A stretch of DNA of 64,000 nt from Mycolicibacterium aurum. GTDB taxonomy: Bacteria; Actinomycetota; Actinomycetes; Mycobacteriales; Mycobacteriaceae. The position numbers and the translations under genes were made by a program. The DNA is taken from contig LT549889.1 of the NCBI GenBank assembly GCA_900078775.1, positions 1,488,001-1,552,000 on the forward strand. The letters run 5' to 3'. The notes beneath the pieces are model-generated. The model was given only the letters and a program-made list of their open reading frames with translations, was not told the origin of the DNA and ran no database searches. Positions 27,127-35,476 of this stretch are shown one piece after another. Position 1 is the stretch's first letter, and each line of letters begins with the position of its first letter.

Positions 27127-28380
27127 TCAGCTCTTGTTGCGCTTGACCTGATTGAACGGCACCCCGCGGTCGGCGGCCGCCTCGCGGGGGAAGCCGAGCA
27201 CCCGCTCGCTGATCACATTGCGGGCCATCTCCGAGCTGCCGCCGCCCAGCGAGCCGGTCTGCCGGGACAGATAGCGCACCCCGATGTCGAGCAGGCCGTC
27301 CCCGCCGTCGATCACCCCGGCGGTCGCCGCGATGGCCAGCGCGGTGTCCACCTCGAGCTCGGTGGTCTCGGCGTGGAACAACCGGATCAGGGTGCCGGCA
27401 TTCGGCGGCAGCGACCCGTCGGCGATGGACCGGGACACGTGATCGATCAACTGCTCCTTGACGATCCGGCGGGCGTACGCCCGACCGGCGAGGTCCTGCA
27501 CCCGCGGATCGGCGTCCTGGCCGGTGGCCACGGCCAGGCCGACGTGATCCGGCGGCATCTCGCTGGCGTTCTCCGCACCGGTGCCGCTGGCGAACTCGGA
27601 GCCGCCGCCCACCGCCCGCCGCTCATGGTGCAGTTGGCGCGAGGCCACCGTCCAACCGTCGTTGACCGCGCCGACCACCGCGTCGTCACCGAGCTCGAGG
27701 CCGTCGAAGAACTCCTCGCAGAACTCCTCGTTGCCGTTGACCTCCTTGATCCGGCGCATGGTGATGCCCGGCGCGGCCAGCGGCACCAGGAACATGGTCA
27801 GGCCCTCGTGCTTGGGCACGGTCCAGTCGGTGCGGGCCAGCATGAGGCCGTAGTCGGCGGCGAAGGCGCTGGTGCTCCAGGTCTTGGCGCCGTTGATGAT
27901 CCACTTGTCGCCGACCTTCTCGGCGCGGGTGATCACCCCGGCCAGGTCGGAGCCGCCGCTGGGCTCGGACAGCAGCTGGCACAGGATCTCGTCACCGCGG
28001 ATGGCGGCCGAGATCCGGTCCCGCTTCTGCTCCTCGCTGCCCACGTCCAGCAGGGTCGCCCCGCAGATGGTGAACGACGGGGTGTTCAGGATCAGCGGCA
28101 TCTCGTAGCTGCGGCATTCGGCGTTGAACGCCTTCTGGTAGGCGAGGTCCAGGCCCAGCCCGCCGTACTCGCGGGGGAAGCAGATGCCGGCGAATCCCCC
28201 CTCGTACAGCCTCTTCTGCAGTTCCTTGGCGCGGTCCCAGGACTGCTGCTCGGCGCGCACCATGAACGGCGGGTTGTCCGGGTCGATCGGCGGCATGTTC
28301 TGCGCCAGCCAGGCCCGGGCGCGGACGGCGAAGTCGGCGACCGATTCGTCTGTCCCGGTGGCGATCGCGGTGTCGGTCAT
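27127..28380 (-). CDS. Acyl-CoA dehydrogenase, large partner
   Basis: A 417-residue protein from ATG 28380, which overlaps the stop of the upstream dehydrogenase gene (ATGA). FAD/substrate features are QLLSEPSGGSDLAG (about 138-151), IINGAKTWSTSAF and the C-terminal GGGSSEMARNVISERVLGFP. A FadE26-like or ChsE-like type is suggested by YGGLGLDLAYQKAFNAECRSYEMP. It lies next to a second, shorter acyl-CoA dehydrogenase. Such adjacent unequal pairs in actinobacteria usually form alpha2beta2 enzymes that act on CoA thioesters of bulky acids (steroid or cyclic). The heteromeric state is an inference. Confidence 0.9.
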   Translation of the reverse strand: MTDTAIATGTDESVADFAVRARAWLAQNMPPIDPDNPPFMVRAEQQSWDRAKELQKRLYEGGFAGICFPREYGGLGLDLAYQKAFNAECRSYEMPLILNTPSFTICGATLLDVGSEEQKRDRISAAIRGDEILCQLLSEPSGGSDLAGVITRAEKVGDKWIINGAKTWSTSAFAADYGLMLARTDWTVPKHEGLTMFLVPLAAPGITMRRIKEVNGNEEFCEEFFDGLELGDDAVVGAVNDGWTVASRQLHHERRAVGGGSEFASGTGAENASEMPPDHVGLAVATGQDADPRVQDLAGRAYARRIVKEQLIDHVSRSIADGSLPPNAGTLIRLFHAETTELEVDTALAIAATAGVIDGGDGLLDIGVRYLSRQTGSLGGGSSEMARNVISERVLGFPREAAADRGVPFNQVKRNKS

Positions 28381-29507
28381 GCGGGAACCTTCCGGCTCAG
28401 TTCGAAGATGATGCGGTGGTGGTCCTCGGGGGACCCGAACATCGCGCGGTTCAGCGCGGCCCGGCGCAGATACAGGTGCAGATCGTGCTCCCAGGTGACA
28501 CCGATACCGCCGTGCAACTGCACACAGTCCTGCAGCATCACCGGGGCGCGTTCCCCGACATAGGCTTTCGCGACGCTGACCAGCTTGCGGGCATCGGGGG
28601 AGCGCTGCCCGACGGCCTCGGCCGCGCCGATGGTGGTGGCCCGGGCCGCCTCGAACCACATCTTCATATCGGCGAAGCGGTGCTTGAGGGCCTGATAGGA
28701 AGCCAGCGGGCGGCCGAAGCTGTGCCGGTCCAGCAGCCACTGATTGGTCATCGTCAGTACCGCGTCCAGGATCCCGACGGTCTCGGCGCACTGCAGCACC
28801 AGCGCCACCTGGCGTTGCCGCTCGATCACGTCGGGGGTCTGCTCGGCCGAACCCAGCACCGCCTCGGCGCCGATCTCGACGCCGTCGAAAGTGACACGGG
28901 CATAACGGCGCACCATGTCCAGCGAGCCCTGCGCCCCGACACTCACCCCGGCGGTGTCGGTCGGCACCACGAACTGGCGTACCACACCGTCGAGCCGCGC
29001 GGTGACCAGCAGGATGTCGGCGGCGTCGCCGGCCTCCACCCGGTCCTTGGCCCCGTCGAGGCGGAAACCGCCGTCGGTCGCGGTCGCGGTGAGCTGCGGG
29101 TCCAACGGGGAGAACGGCCGGCCCGGCTCGTAGACCGCCCAACTCGCCACCGCCTCGCCGGCGACCAGGGATTCGATCGTCGCCTCGTGGTTGTCCGGGG
29201 CCTCGACCAGCCCGGCCAGCGCCACACTGACCGGATGCAACGGCCCGGGAGCCACCGAGCGGCCGGCCTGTTCGGCGAGCAGTGCCAGGTCGGCGACCCC
29301 GTCACCGGAGACGCTGCCACCGCCGAGATCCTCGGGCACCAGCAGGCTGGCCCAGCCCAGCTCGGCGGCGCGCTGCCACCAGCCGGCATCGAACGAGACA
29401 CCGGTGTCCTGCATTTCGCGCACCCGGGTCAGGGGCGCCTCCTTCTCCAGGAAGGCCTGGGCGGTGGAGGCGAACAGCATCTGCTCGGGATTGGCGGCGG
29501 CGGTCAT
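28377..29507 (-). CDS. Acyl-CoA dehydrogenase, small partner
   Basis: A 376-residue protein from ATG 29507. N-terminal helical domain (QMLFASTAQAFLEKEAPL), middle beta domain, and a C-terminal domain with RHSFGRPLASYQALKHRFADM (about 262-282, in parts) and LHGGIGVTWEHDLHLYLRRA. The Glu in TWEHD is the position of the catalytic base in several actinobacterial pairs, so this subunit probably carries the active-site base. It is 13 bases downstream of the amidohydrolase gene and overlaps the next dehydrogenase by 4 bases. Confidence 0.9.
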   Translation of the reverse strand: MTAAANPEQMLFASTAQAFLEKEAPLTRVREMQDTGVSFDAGWWQRAAELGWASLLVPEDLGGGSVSGDGVADLALLAEQAGRSVAPGPLHPVSVALAGLVEAPDNHEATIESLVAGEAVASWAVYEPGRPFSPLDPQLTATATDGGFRLDGAKDRVEAGDAADILLVTARLDGVVRQFVVPTDTAGVSVGAQGSLDMVRRYARVTFDGVEIGAEAVLGSAEQTPDVIERQRQVALVLQCAETVGILDAVLTMTNQWLLDRHSFGRPLASYQALKHRFADMKMWFEAARATTIGAAEAVGQRSPDARKLVSVAKAYVGERAPVMLQDCVQLHGGIGVTWEHDLHLYLRRAALNRAMFGSPEDHHRIIFELSRKVPA

Positions 29508-29520
29508 AGTGATCTCCTGA

Positions 29521-30750
29521 TCACGCGAAGGTCATGGCGGGGACGCCGGGCTTGTGCACGATCTGGTCGGGCACCTTGAACAGGTCGACCAGGTTGCCGC
29601 CCATCACCTTTCGCACGCCCTCGGCGTCGAGTCCGTGCTGCTGAAGGTCGTCGACCAGATTGATCGGGTCGGCCAGGCCTTCCGGGTGCGGCCAGTCCGA
29701 GCCGAAGATGACCCGGTCGATCCCGCACAGGTCGGCCATCTCCTTGAAGTTGTCCTCCCAGAACGGGGCCACGTAGACGCCGCGCTTGAACGCCTGGATC
29801 GGGTCCTCGGGGAACTCGCCGGGCATCTTGGCGTAGACGTCGGCGAACTGGTGGAACAGATAGGGCACCCAGGAGGCGCCGTTCTCCACCGACAGGATGC
29901 GCAGGTCCGGGTTGCGGGTGAGCGCACCGTGGCAGACCAGCGCGGCCATGGTGTCCTCGATGGGGCGCTTGCCCATCGCCACCATCCGGAAGGCGGTCGG
30001 CTTGAACGGCAGGTACTCGTCGGCGGGTTCCCAGTCGTTGAGGTACTGGGCGTAGCCGCTGTCGGAGGCGTGCATGCAGACCGGGATGCCGGCCTGCACG
30101 CAGGCCTGCCAGAACGGGTCGAACTCCGCCAGGCCCATCGACCGGGTGCCGCGGTAGCCGGGTACCGGGGCGGGGCGCACCAGCACCGTCTTCGCCCCGC
30201 GCGCCAGGCACCATTCGAGTTCCTCGAGGGCGCGGTCCACGTTGGGCAGGGTGATCACCGGGGTGGAGAAGATCCGGTCGGAGTGGTTGAACTGCCAGGT
30301 CTCATACATCCACTGGTTCAGCGCGTGGATGATGTCGTGGATCAGGTCCGGATCGTCCTTGAGGCGCTCCTCCACCAGGCTGGCCAGGGTCGGGAACATG
30401 ATCGTGTAGTCCAGGCCCAGGCTGTCCATCACCTCCAGGCGCGCTTCCGGATTGCGGAAGGCCGGAATCGCTTTCATGGGCTTGCCCATCACCTCGCGGT
30501 AGCTCTTGCCGCCACTGCCGTGCCGGAAGTACTCCTCCTGCGCACCCGGGCGGGCGACGACCTCGAAGGTCGGATTGGGGATGTAATCGCTGATGTGGTT
30601 GCGGACCATGATCTTGGTCCGGCCACGCACATCGATGTAGTCGATGACGCCCTTGCGGTGCTCCGGCAGGAACTGCGTCAACGCCTCTTTGGGCTCATAG
30701 AAGTGATTGTCGGCGTCGAACACCGGGAACGACAACGTCCGTGATGGCAT
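29521..30750 (-). CDS. Amidohydrolase-2 family metal-dependent hydrolase/decarboxylase
   Basis: A 409-residue protein from ATG 30750 with AGGAG upstream. It has the family start FDADNHFYEP (metal ligands, about residues 11-20), a central CMHASDSG with a conserved His, and GSDWPHPEG with the conserved Asp near residue 350. The N-terminal HxH of classical amidohydrolases is replaced by DxDxH, as in the ACMSD-like/decarboxylase branch and many mycobacterial paralogues. It is the first gene of the TetR-controlled operon with two acyl-CoA dehydrogenases, which points to catabolism of an alicyclic or aromatic acid. Confidence 0.87.
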   Translation of the reverse strand: MPSRTLSFPVFDADNHFYEPKEALTQFLPEHRKGVIDYIDVRGRTKIMVRNHISDYIPNPTFEVVARPGAQEEYFRHGSGGKSYREVMGKPMKAIPAFRNPEARLEVMDSLGLDYTIMFPTLASLVEERLKDDPDLIHDIIHALNQWMYETWQFNHSDRIFSTPVITLPNVDRALEELEWCLARGAKTVLVRPAPVPGYRGTRSMGLAEFDPFWQACVQAGIPVCMHASDSGYAQYLNDWEPADEYLPFKPTAFRMVAMGKRPIEDTMAALVCHGALTRNPDLRILSVENGASWVPYLFHQFADVYAKMPGEFPEDPIQAFKRGVYVAPFWEDNFKEMADLCGIDRVIFGSDWPHPEGLADPINLVDDLQQHGLDAEGVRKVMGGNLVDLFKVPDQIVHKPGVPAMTFA

Positions 30751-30781
30751 TTCCGTCTCCTGAAAGGCTGATTTCCGTGGA

Positions 30782-30800
30782 GTGGTAATGACGTTACCAC
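30782..30800. promoter_or_regulatory. TetR operator upstream of amidohydrolase operon
   Basis: GTGGTAA-TGACG-TTACCAC is a perfect 7-base inverted repeat with a 5-base spacer, located between the tetR stop and the amidohydrolase start, 32 bases before the latter. Its core AATGACGTTACC recurs upstream of tetR itself. Confidence 0.7.
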
Positions 30801-30802
30801 GG

Positions 30803-31447
30803 CTAACGGATCGGATGGCCGGGGTCGCGCAGCAGGCTGCGCACGCAGAATTCGTAGATGTGGGAGCCCTCCACCGGGGCGCCGTTGAGCTCGGCCCCGA
30901 GCACCCGCAGCCGCAGGGCGCCGAGCACGGTCTGCATGATCAGCGCTGCCGCGGTGTCGGTCTCGGGGCCATCCGCCTTGCGGAAGACGCCCTCGGCGAT
31001 GCCCGCGTCGATGATGTCCACGATGAGTTCGTGCAGCGGGGAGAGCACCCGGGCGTACTCCCGGGGCAGTGTCTCGGCCAGGTGGTCGTTGTAGAAGGTC
31101 AGGCCGCGATTGATGCTGTCCTGCTTGCTGGACGCGGCCGGCGCGCTGATCCGCTCGACCAGGGTGCGCAGCGCGGTGACGGCGTCCAGGCCCTGCAGAT
31201 CGGTACGCCAGCGGGCCGACGACTCGGTCATGATCCTGTCGACCAGCGCCAACAGCAGCTCGTCCTTGGTGGAGTAGTGCTGGTAGAAGGATCGCAGTGA
31301 GGTCTTGGAGCGCTCCACGACCGCGAGCACGGTGAAATCGGTGCGCCCCGTCTCGCCGAGGATCTCCAGCGCCGACTTCATGAACCGGGCCGGTCGTGAC
31401 TCGGCCTCCTCGAGGGCCGCCACCGGGCGTGACGGAGATCTGGTCAT
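30803..31447 (-). CDS. TetR-family transcriptional repressor
   Basis: A 214-residue protein. ATG 31447 is chosen because GAGGAG lies about 7 bases upstream; a codon at 31474 lacks one. The N-terminal helix-turn-helix spans about residues 20-65 (ALEILGETGRTDFTVLAVVERSKTSLRSFYQHYSTKDELLLAL; the recognition helix contains KTSLRSFYQHY). The C-terminal ligand domain is helical and of unknown specificity. It sits between the amidohydrolase-dehydrogenase operon and a divergent thioesterase, with an operator core on each side, so it probably controls all of them; a CoA thioester is a likely inducer by analogy with related regulators. Confidence 0.9.
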   Translation of the reverse strand: MTRSPSRPVAALEEAESRPARFMKSALEILGETGRTDFTVLAVVERSKTSLRSFYQHYSTKDELLLALVDRIMTESSARWRTDLQGLDAVTALRTLVERISAPAASSKQDSINRGLTFYNDHLAETLPREYARVLSPLHELIVDIIDAGIAEGVFRKADGPETDTAAALIMQTVLGALRLRVLGAELNGAPVEGSHIYEFCVRSLLRDPGHPIR

Positions 31448-31489
31448 CTGTGGACTCCTCAAGATCGGAACCATTGTGCAACCGATGAG

Positions 31490-31501
31490 AATGACGTTAC
31501 C
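31490..31501. promoter_or_regulatory. Second TetR operator core (tetR/thioesterase divergent promoter)
   Basis: AATGACGTTACC repeats exactly the core of the operator at 30782-30800. The right half site is intact and the left one is degenerate. It lies between the tetR start (31447) and the thioesterase start (31532), where a bound repressor could act on both genes. Confidence 0.55.
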
Positions 31502-31531
31502 GTTTCCGGAGAGCCGCTAGGAAGGGACACG

Positions 31532-32434
31532 ATGACGACTTCGGAGACGACCTCGGAACAGGCGCAGGACCACGTGCTGTGGACGCTGGAGGGACTGCTC
31601 GAACTCTTCGAGCCCCGGCCCGACGGGGACAACCGGTTCATCGCGCAGACCGGACTCGCCGGAGACGACGACCGCCAGGTGGTGGAGGGGACCCAGGTCC
31701 TCGCCCAGGCCATCGTGGCCGCCGCCAAGCGGTTCCCGGACAAGTCGGTGCGTTCGGCCTACGCGGTCTTCGCCCGCGTCGTGCTGGTCGGCCCGCCGGT
31801 GGAACTCGATATCGACGTGGTGTCCGAGGGGCGCTCCACGGCCACCGCGGTGATCACCGCCTCGCAGAACGGCAAGCGCTGCATCACCGTCACGGTGCTG
31901 GCCGATGTGCCTTCCGGCGACGTCATCCGGCACCAGCTGCCGCGCGCCGACGTGGCCGGCCCGGCCGACGCGCAGCCACCGATCATGGAGATGACCGGGC
32001 GGCAGGTACGCCTGGTCGATGTGGTCGACGTGAACAGTCCCGACGAAGTCGGCCCGCCGGAGATCCATGCGTGGCTACACTATGACCCGATCCCGGCTCG
32101 GGATGATCTTGCCAAGGCCCTGATCGCGTATTTCGCTGGACACCTGGGGATTTCGACGACGATGCGCGCACACGAAGGTATCGGTACGGCCCAAGCCCAC
32201 CTCACGGTCTCGACCGCCCCGATGACCGTGTCGGTGAGCTTCCACGAGCCCGTGCAGTGGAACGGCTGGCTGCTCTACGGGCATGAGAGCACCCAGGTGG
32301 GTGCCGGGATGTCCTATGTGCGGGGCACCGTGCACACCGAGGAGGGTGAGCTGCTGGCGTCGTTCAGCCAGGACGGGCTGATCCGGCCGCTGCGCAACAC
32401 CGACACCGACATCAAGCACCAGTCCCGGCTCTGA
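31532..32434 (+). CDS. Acyl-CoA thioesterase II-like double hot-dog protein
   Basis: A 300-residue protein from ATG 31532 with GGAAGG upstream. It follows the TesB layout of two hot-dog repeats: an N-terminal one with VVEGTQVLAQAIVAAAKRFPDKSVRSAYAVFARV (in parts) and a C-terminal one with HTEEGELLASFSQDGLIRPL near the end. The conserved Asp of TesB is plausible at HASLTVSFHE-like SVSFHEPVQWNGWLLYGHES, though the classical DH motif is not exact. It would release acids from CoA thioesters. It is divergent from tetR and shares its operator region, linking it to the acyl-CoA dehydrogenase cluster. Confidence 0.82.
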   Translation: MTTSETTSEQAQDHVLWTLEGLLELFEPRPDGDNRFIAQTGLAGDDDRQVVEGTQVLAQAIVAAAKRFPDKSVRSAYAVFARVVLVGPPVELDIDVVSEGRSTATAVITASQNGKRCITVTVLADVPSGDVIRHQLPRADVAGPADAQPPIMEMTGRQVRLVDVVDVNSPDEVGPPEIHAWLHYDPIPARDDLAKALIAYFAGHLGISTTMRAHEGIGTAQAHLTVSTAPMTVSVSFHEPVQWNGWLLYGHESTQVGAGMSYVRGTVHTEEGELLASFSQDGLIRPLRNTDTDIKHQSRL

Positions 32435-32437
32435 GGG

Positions 32438-33334
32438 TTACATCGCGCCGGGGGCGAAGGTGTCGCACTTGTTCGCGTCACCGGTCTGGTATCCGACGGT
32501 GAACCACTTCTGGCGTTGTTCGGATGACCCGTGCGTCCAAGCCTCCGGGTTGACCCGGCCGGTGGTCTGCTTCTGGATCCGGTCGTCTCCGACGGACGCC
32601 GCAGCCGACAGCGCGTCGGCGATGTCCTTGTCGCTCAACGGCTCCAGGAACGGCTGGCCGGTGCTCTCCTGTTTGGTGACGGCCGCGTAGTGCGCCCACA
32701 CCCCGGCGTAGCAGTCGGCCTGCAGTTCGGTGCGAACGCCGCCGCCCTTGGGGCCCTGCGGGTCCTGCTGGGCTCGGCCGAGCACACCGAGCAGGTTCTG
32801 CACGTGGTGGCCGAACTCGTGGGCGACCACGTACTCCTGGGCCAACGGCCCACCGCTGGAACCGAATTCGGTACGCAGCAGATCGAAGAAGTCGGTGTCG
32901 AAGTAGGCGGTGCGGTCGGCCGGGCAGTAGAACGGGCCCACCGCGCTGTCGGCCGGGCCGCACCCGGTGCTGACCTGGCCGGTGAACAGGCGCACATTGG
33001 GGCGCTGGTAGCCCTGCAGCTGCTGCGCCCAGACGGCGTCCAGCGAGTTCCCGGTGGCGACCACCCGGCACTGCACGATCTCGTTGGCGTCCGCGCCGGT
33101 CTTGCACTGGCTGAGGTCGAAGCCGGGATCGGAGTAGCCCTCCTCGGCGTACTCGCCGCCCTGGGTCTGCGGCATCACGCTGCCCGGATCCACGCCGAGG
33201 AACAGCGCCACCACGATCAGTAACAGGCCGCCGAGCCCGCCGCCGACCGCGATCCGTCGCCCGCCTCCGCCGCCGCGACCGCCGCTGCTCGACGTGGTGC
33301 TCGTGTCGATCTGCATACCCTCGTTGAAGGTCAT
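32438..33334 (-). CDS. Neutral zinc metallopeptidase (YpfJ/Rv2575c-like)
   Basis: A 298-residue protein. ATG 33334 is preferred because GGAGG lies about 11 bases upstream; the in-frame ATG at 33352 overlaps that site. A Gly/Arg-rich cytosolic N-terminus precedes one membrane helix (about 31-48). The outside domain has the zinc motif HEFGHH at 172-177, ELQADCYAGVWAHY with the third ligand Glu, and paired cysteines (QCKTG...VQCR, STGCGP...FYCP). It belongs to the putative neutral zinc metallopeptidase family; no substrate is known. It is convergent to the thioesterase, 3 bases apart. Confidence 0.9.
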   Translation of the reverse strand: MTFNEGMQIDTSTTSSSGGRGGGGGRRIAVGGGLGGLLLIVVALFLGVDPGSVMPQTQGGEYAEEGYSDPGFDLSQCKTGADANEIVQCRVVATGNSLDAVWAQQLQGYQRPNVRLFTGQVSTGCGPADSAVGPFYCPADRTAYFDTDFFDLLRTEFGSSGGPLAQEYVVAHEFGHHVQNLLGVLGRAQQDPQGPKGGGVRTELQADCYAGVWAHYAAVTKQESTGQPFLEPLSDKDIADALSAAASVGDDRIQKQTTGRVNPEAWTHGSSEQRQKWFTVGYQTGDANKCDTFAPGAM

Positions 33335-33398
33335 CGTCCCCACCACCTCCATCTGCCGGCGCTGTCGCGCGGTTAAGCCGGGGTTCAGCTTTCCACAC

Positions 33399-33404
33399 TA
33401 CGAT
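33399..33404 (+). promoter_or_regulatory. -10 element of leaderless carboxylesterase gene
   Basis: TACGAT fits TANNNT and ends 6 bases before the GTG at 33411. No ribosome binding site precedes that GTG, as expected for a leaderless mRNA. Confidence 0.5.
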
Positions 33405-33410
33405 TCGGGC

Positions 33411-34886
33411 GTGTCTCCAGTCGCCGAACTGTCGACGATCGTGCGGACGTCGCACGGTCTGCTCCGCGGCACCACCGAGGGGCGGGTGGCGGTGTGGCGC
33501 GGTGTCGCCTACGCCGAACAGCCCGTCGGCGAGCTGCGCTTTCTGGCGCCGCAGCCGCTGCGGCCCTGGACCGGGGTGCGTGACGCCATCGACCACGGAC
33601 CGCTGCCGCCGCAGGGCCGCTCCTTCGTCGGCGGCGGGCGGGACGACCCCAAGATGCGCGACGAGGCCTGCCTGACGGTCACCGTCTGGTCCCCGGACGT
33701 ATCGGCTTCGCTGCCGGTGATGGTGTGGATCCCCGGCGGCGCCTTCGTCTACGGCGCCGGCCAGTTGCAGCTCTACAACGGGTCGCGGCTGGCCGGCAAC
33801 GGGAACGTGGTGGTGGTCAACGTGACCTACCGGCTGGGGGTGTTCGGCGGTTTCGAACTCGGCGACCTCGGTCCGGGCTTCGACGACAACCTTTGTCTGC
33901 GTGACCAACTCGCCGCGCTGGGCTGGATCCGGGAAAACATCGCGGCGTTCGGCGGTGACCCGGAGCAGGTGACGGTGTTCGGGGAGTCCGCGGGCGCCAC
34001 CTCGGTGCTGGCGCTGCTGGCCAGCCCGGCCGCCGAGGGCCTGTTCCGGCGGGCCATCGCGCAGAGTCCGGCGCTGCCGCTGATCGCCGACCGGGAGACC
34101 CGGGCCCGGCAGGCCGAGGCATTCCTGGCCGAACTCGGGGTCGAGGCCGACGAGGTCAAGGCGCTGCCGCAGCGCCGGCTGCGCCGCGCCGCCGGCGCCA
34201 TCCAGTTGCAGAGCGCGGCCCGGACACCGGTGCTGGCGTACGGGCTGACCCATGGCGTCGACCTGCTCCCGCAGCACCCGATCGAGGCGGCGCGCGCGGG
34301 CCGGGTGCTGCCGGTGCCGCTGATCATCGGCACCAACAGCCACGAGGCGTCCATGTTCGCGTGGGGCAAGCCGCCGATGCTGCCGACCACCGCCGCCGCG
34401 GTGGACGGCTTCTTCGCCCGCACGGCACCGGACGCCCGGGACCGGGTGCTGGCCGCCTATCCGGGGTTCCCGCGCCGGCGCGCGCTGGTCGACTTCGGCT
34501 CCGATGCCATGTTCGGCGCACCCACCTGGGCGTTCATCGACGCCTACAGCGCCGACGCGCCCACCCACGTCTACCGCTTCGACCACACCACCTGGACGCT
34601 GAAGGCGCTGGGGCTGGGGGCGACGCACGGCAGCGAGATCGTGCACATCCAGCACAGCTACGGGTCGTATCTGGGGCGCCGGCTGCACCCGCTGGGGCGC
34701 CGCGTTCAGCCCTCGGTGGGCAGGCGGATGCAGCGGACCTGGCTGGACTTCGCCGCCGACGGGCGCAGCGTCTGGCCGCGTTATGACACCGAGCACCGTC
34801 GGACCCGGGTGATCCGCTCGACCCGCGATGTCACGCTCGCCGACCCCGACCGGATCCGCCGGGTGGCCTGGGCGGGCGTGTACTGA
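33411..34886 (+). CDS. Type B carboxylesterase
   Basis: A 491-residue protein from GTG 33411. Hallmarks: RGVAYAEQPVGELRF near the N-terminus, VMVWIPGGAFVYGAG (oxyanion hole GG near 110), NVTYRLGVFGG, and the nucleophile elbow FGESAGATS with Ser193. Candidates for the acid and His are Glu in TNSHEASMF and His in ATHGSEIVHI, all in normal order. Cysteine pairs of eukaryotic homologues are absent. No signal peptide is seen, so it should be cytosolic. It hydrolyses ester bonds of an unknown substrate. Its TGA abuts the stop codon of the convergent SRPBCC gene. Confidence 0.9.
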   Translation: MSPVAELSTIVRTSHGLLRGTTEGRVAVWRGVAYAEQPVGELRFLAPQPLRPWTGVRDAIDHGPLPPQGRSFVGGGRDDPKMRDEACLTVTVWSPDVSASLPVMVWIPGGAFVYGAGQLQLYNGSRLAGNGNVVVVNVTYRLGVFGGFELGDLGPGFDDNLCLRDQLAALGWIRENIAAFGGDPEQVTVFGESAGATSVLALLASPAAEGLFRRAIAQSPALPLIADRETRARQAEAFLAELGVEADEVKALPQRRLRRAAGAIQLQSAARTPVLAYGLTHGVDLLPQHPIEAARAGRVLPVPLIIGTNSHEASMFAWGKPPMLPTTAAAVDGFFARTAPDARDRVLAAYPGFPRRRALVDFGSDAMFGAPTWAFIDAYSADAPTHVYRFDHTTWTLKALGLGATHGSEIVHIQHSYGSYLGRRLHPLGRRVQPSVGRRMQRTWLDFAADGRSVWPRYDTEHRRTRVIRSTRDVTLADPDRIRRVAWAGVY

Positions 34887-35387
34887 TCAGCGGTAGTGCT
34901 GGTCGGTGTACCGGCGCAGGTTGTGCAGGAAGCGCTGGAACAACCACGCCATCACGGGCCTGCCCGCGCGCATGCCCAGCCGGGCCGCCGCACCGTTGGG
35001 CTGCATGGCCATCACCCAGGTCAGGTGACAGCCCTGCTCGGTGGGCACGATCCAGTAGTCCTCGGCGAACGCGGCGATGCTCTTGGTCGAGGCCTCGTTG
35101 AACCGAAAAGCCATGTGGCTGTGCGGTTCCCAGGCCAGGAACTCCTCGTCGCCGACGATGCCGCCGCGCATGTGCACGGTGCGGGTGGTGCCGACGTCAT
35201 AGGGCGCCGGGCTGGTCCAGGTCACCTTGGTGATGACGCCGGCCCACTGCGGCCACGATCCGGCGTCGGAGAGCACCTCGAACAGCTGCTCGGGCGTGAT
35301 GGCCAGGTCCACGGTGCTGACGAACCGGAACGGGGCGTCGGAGATGAAGTCCAGGTCCACGCGCTCACAGGGATACATGGTCGGCAC
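34887..35387 (-). CDS. SRPBCC (START-like) domain protein
   Basis: About 166 residues. GTG 35387 is suggested as start because a -10 hexamer (TATGGT, minus strand, 35394-35399) ends 6 bases upstream; ATG 35378 (163 residues) is the alternative. The SRPBCC fold is indicated by [29 protein letters not shown], ending in a C-terminal helix ([20 protein letters not shown]), with strands such as [19 protein letters not shown] between. Such proteins bind lipids or small hydrophobic ligands, and some are polyketide cyclases. It lies beside aspS, as in M. tuberculosis, divergently transcribed. Confidence 0.8.
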   Translation of the reverse strand: MPTMYPCERVDLDFISDAPFRFVSTVDLAITPEQLFEVLSDAGSWPQWAGVITKVTWTSPAPYDVGTTRTVHMRGGIVGDEEFLAWEPHSHMAFRFNEASTKSIAAFAEDYWIVPTEQGCHLTWVMAMQPNGAAARLGMRAGRPVMAWLFQRFLHNLRRYTDQHYR

Positions 35388-35399
35388 CCGCCGACCATA
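35379..35399 (-). promoter_or_regulatory. Promoter and inverted repeat of the SRPBCC gene
   Basis: TATGGT (35394-35399, minus strand) acts as a plausible -10. It overlaps the perfect inverted repeat GGTCGGC-N4-GCCGACC (35379-35396), which covers the expected transcription start and first codons. It could be an operator or a start-proximal hairpin. Confidence 0.4.
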
Positions 35400-35433
35400 T
35401 ATGCCGCCGAACCCCGCGGCTGGACCCACTCTC

Positions 35434-35439
35434 TAGACT
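35434..35439 (+). promoter_or_regulatory. Putative -10 element of aspS
   Basis: TAGACT fits TANNNT and lies 37 bases before the aspS GTG, leaving room for a leader of about 30 bases with the GAGGAG ribosome binding site. Confidence 0.4.
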
Positions 35440-35476
35440 GAACAACCGTCCCGACAGTTCTTCACGAGGAGTTTTT

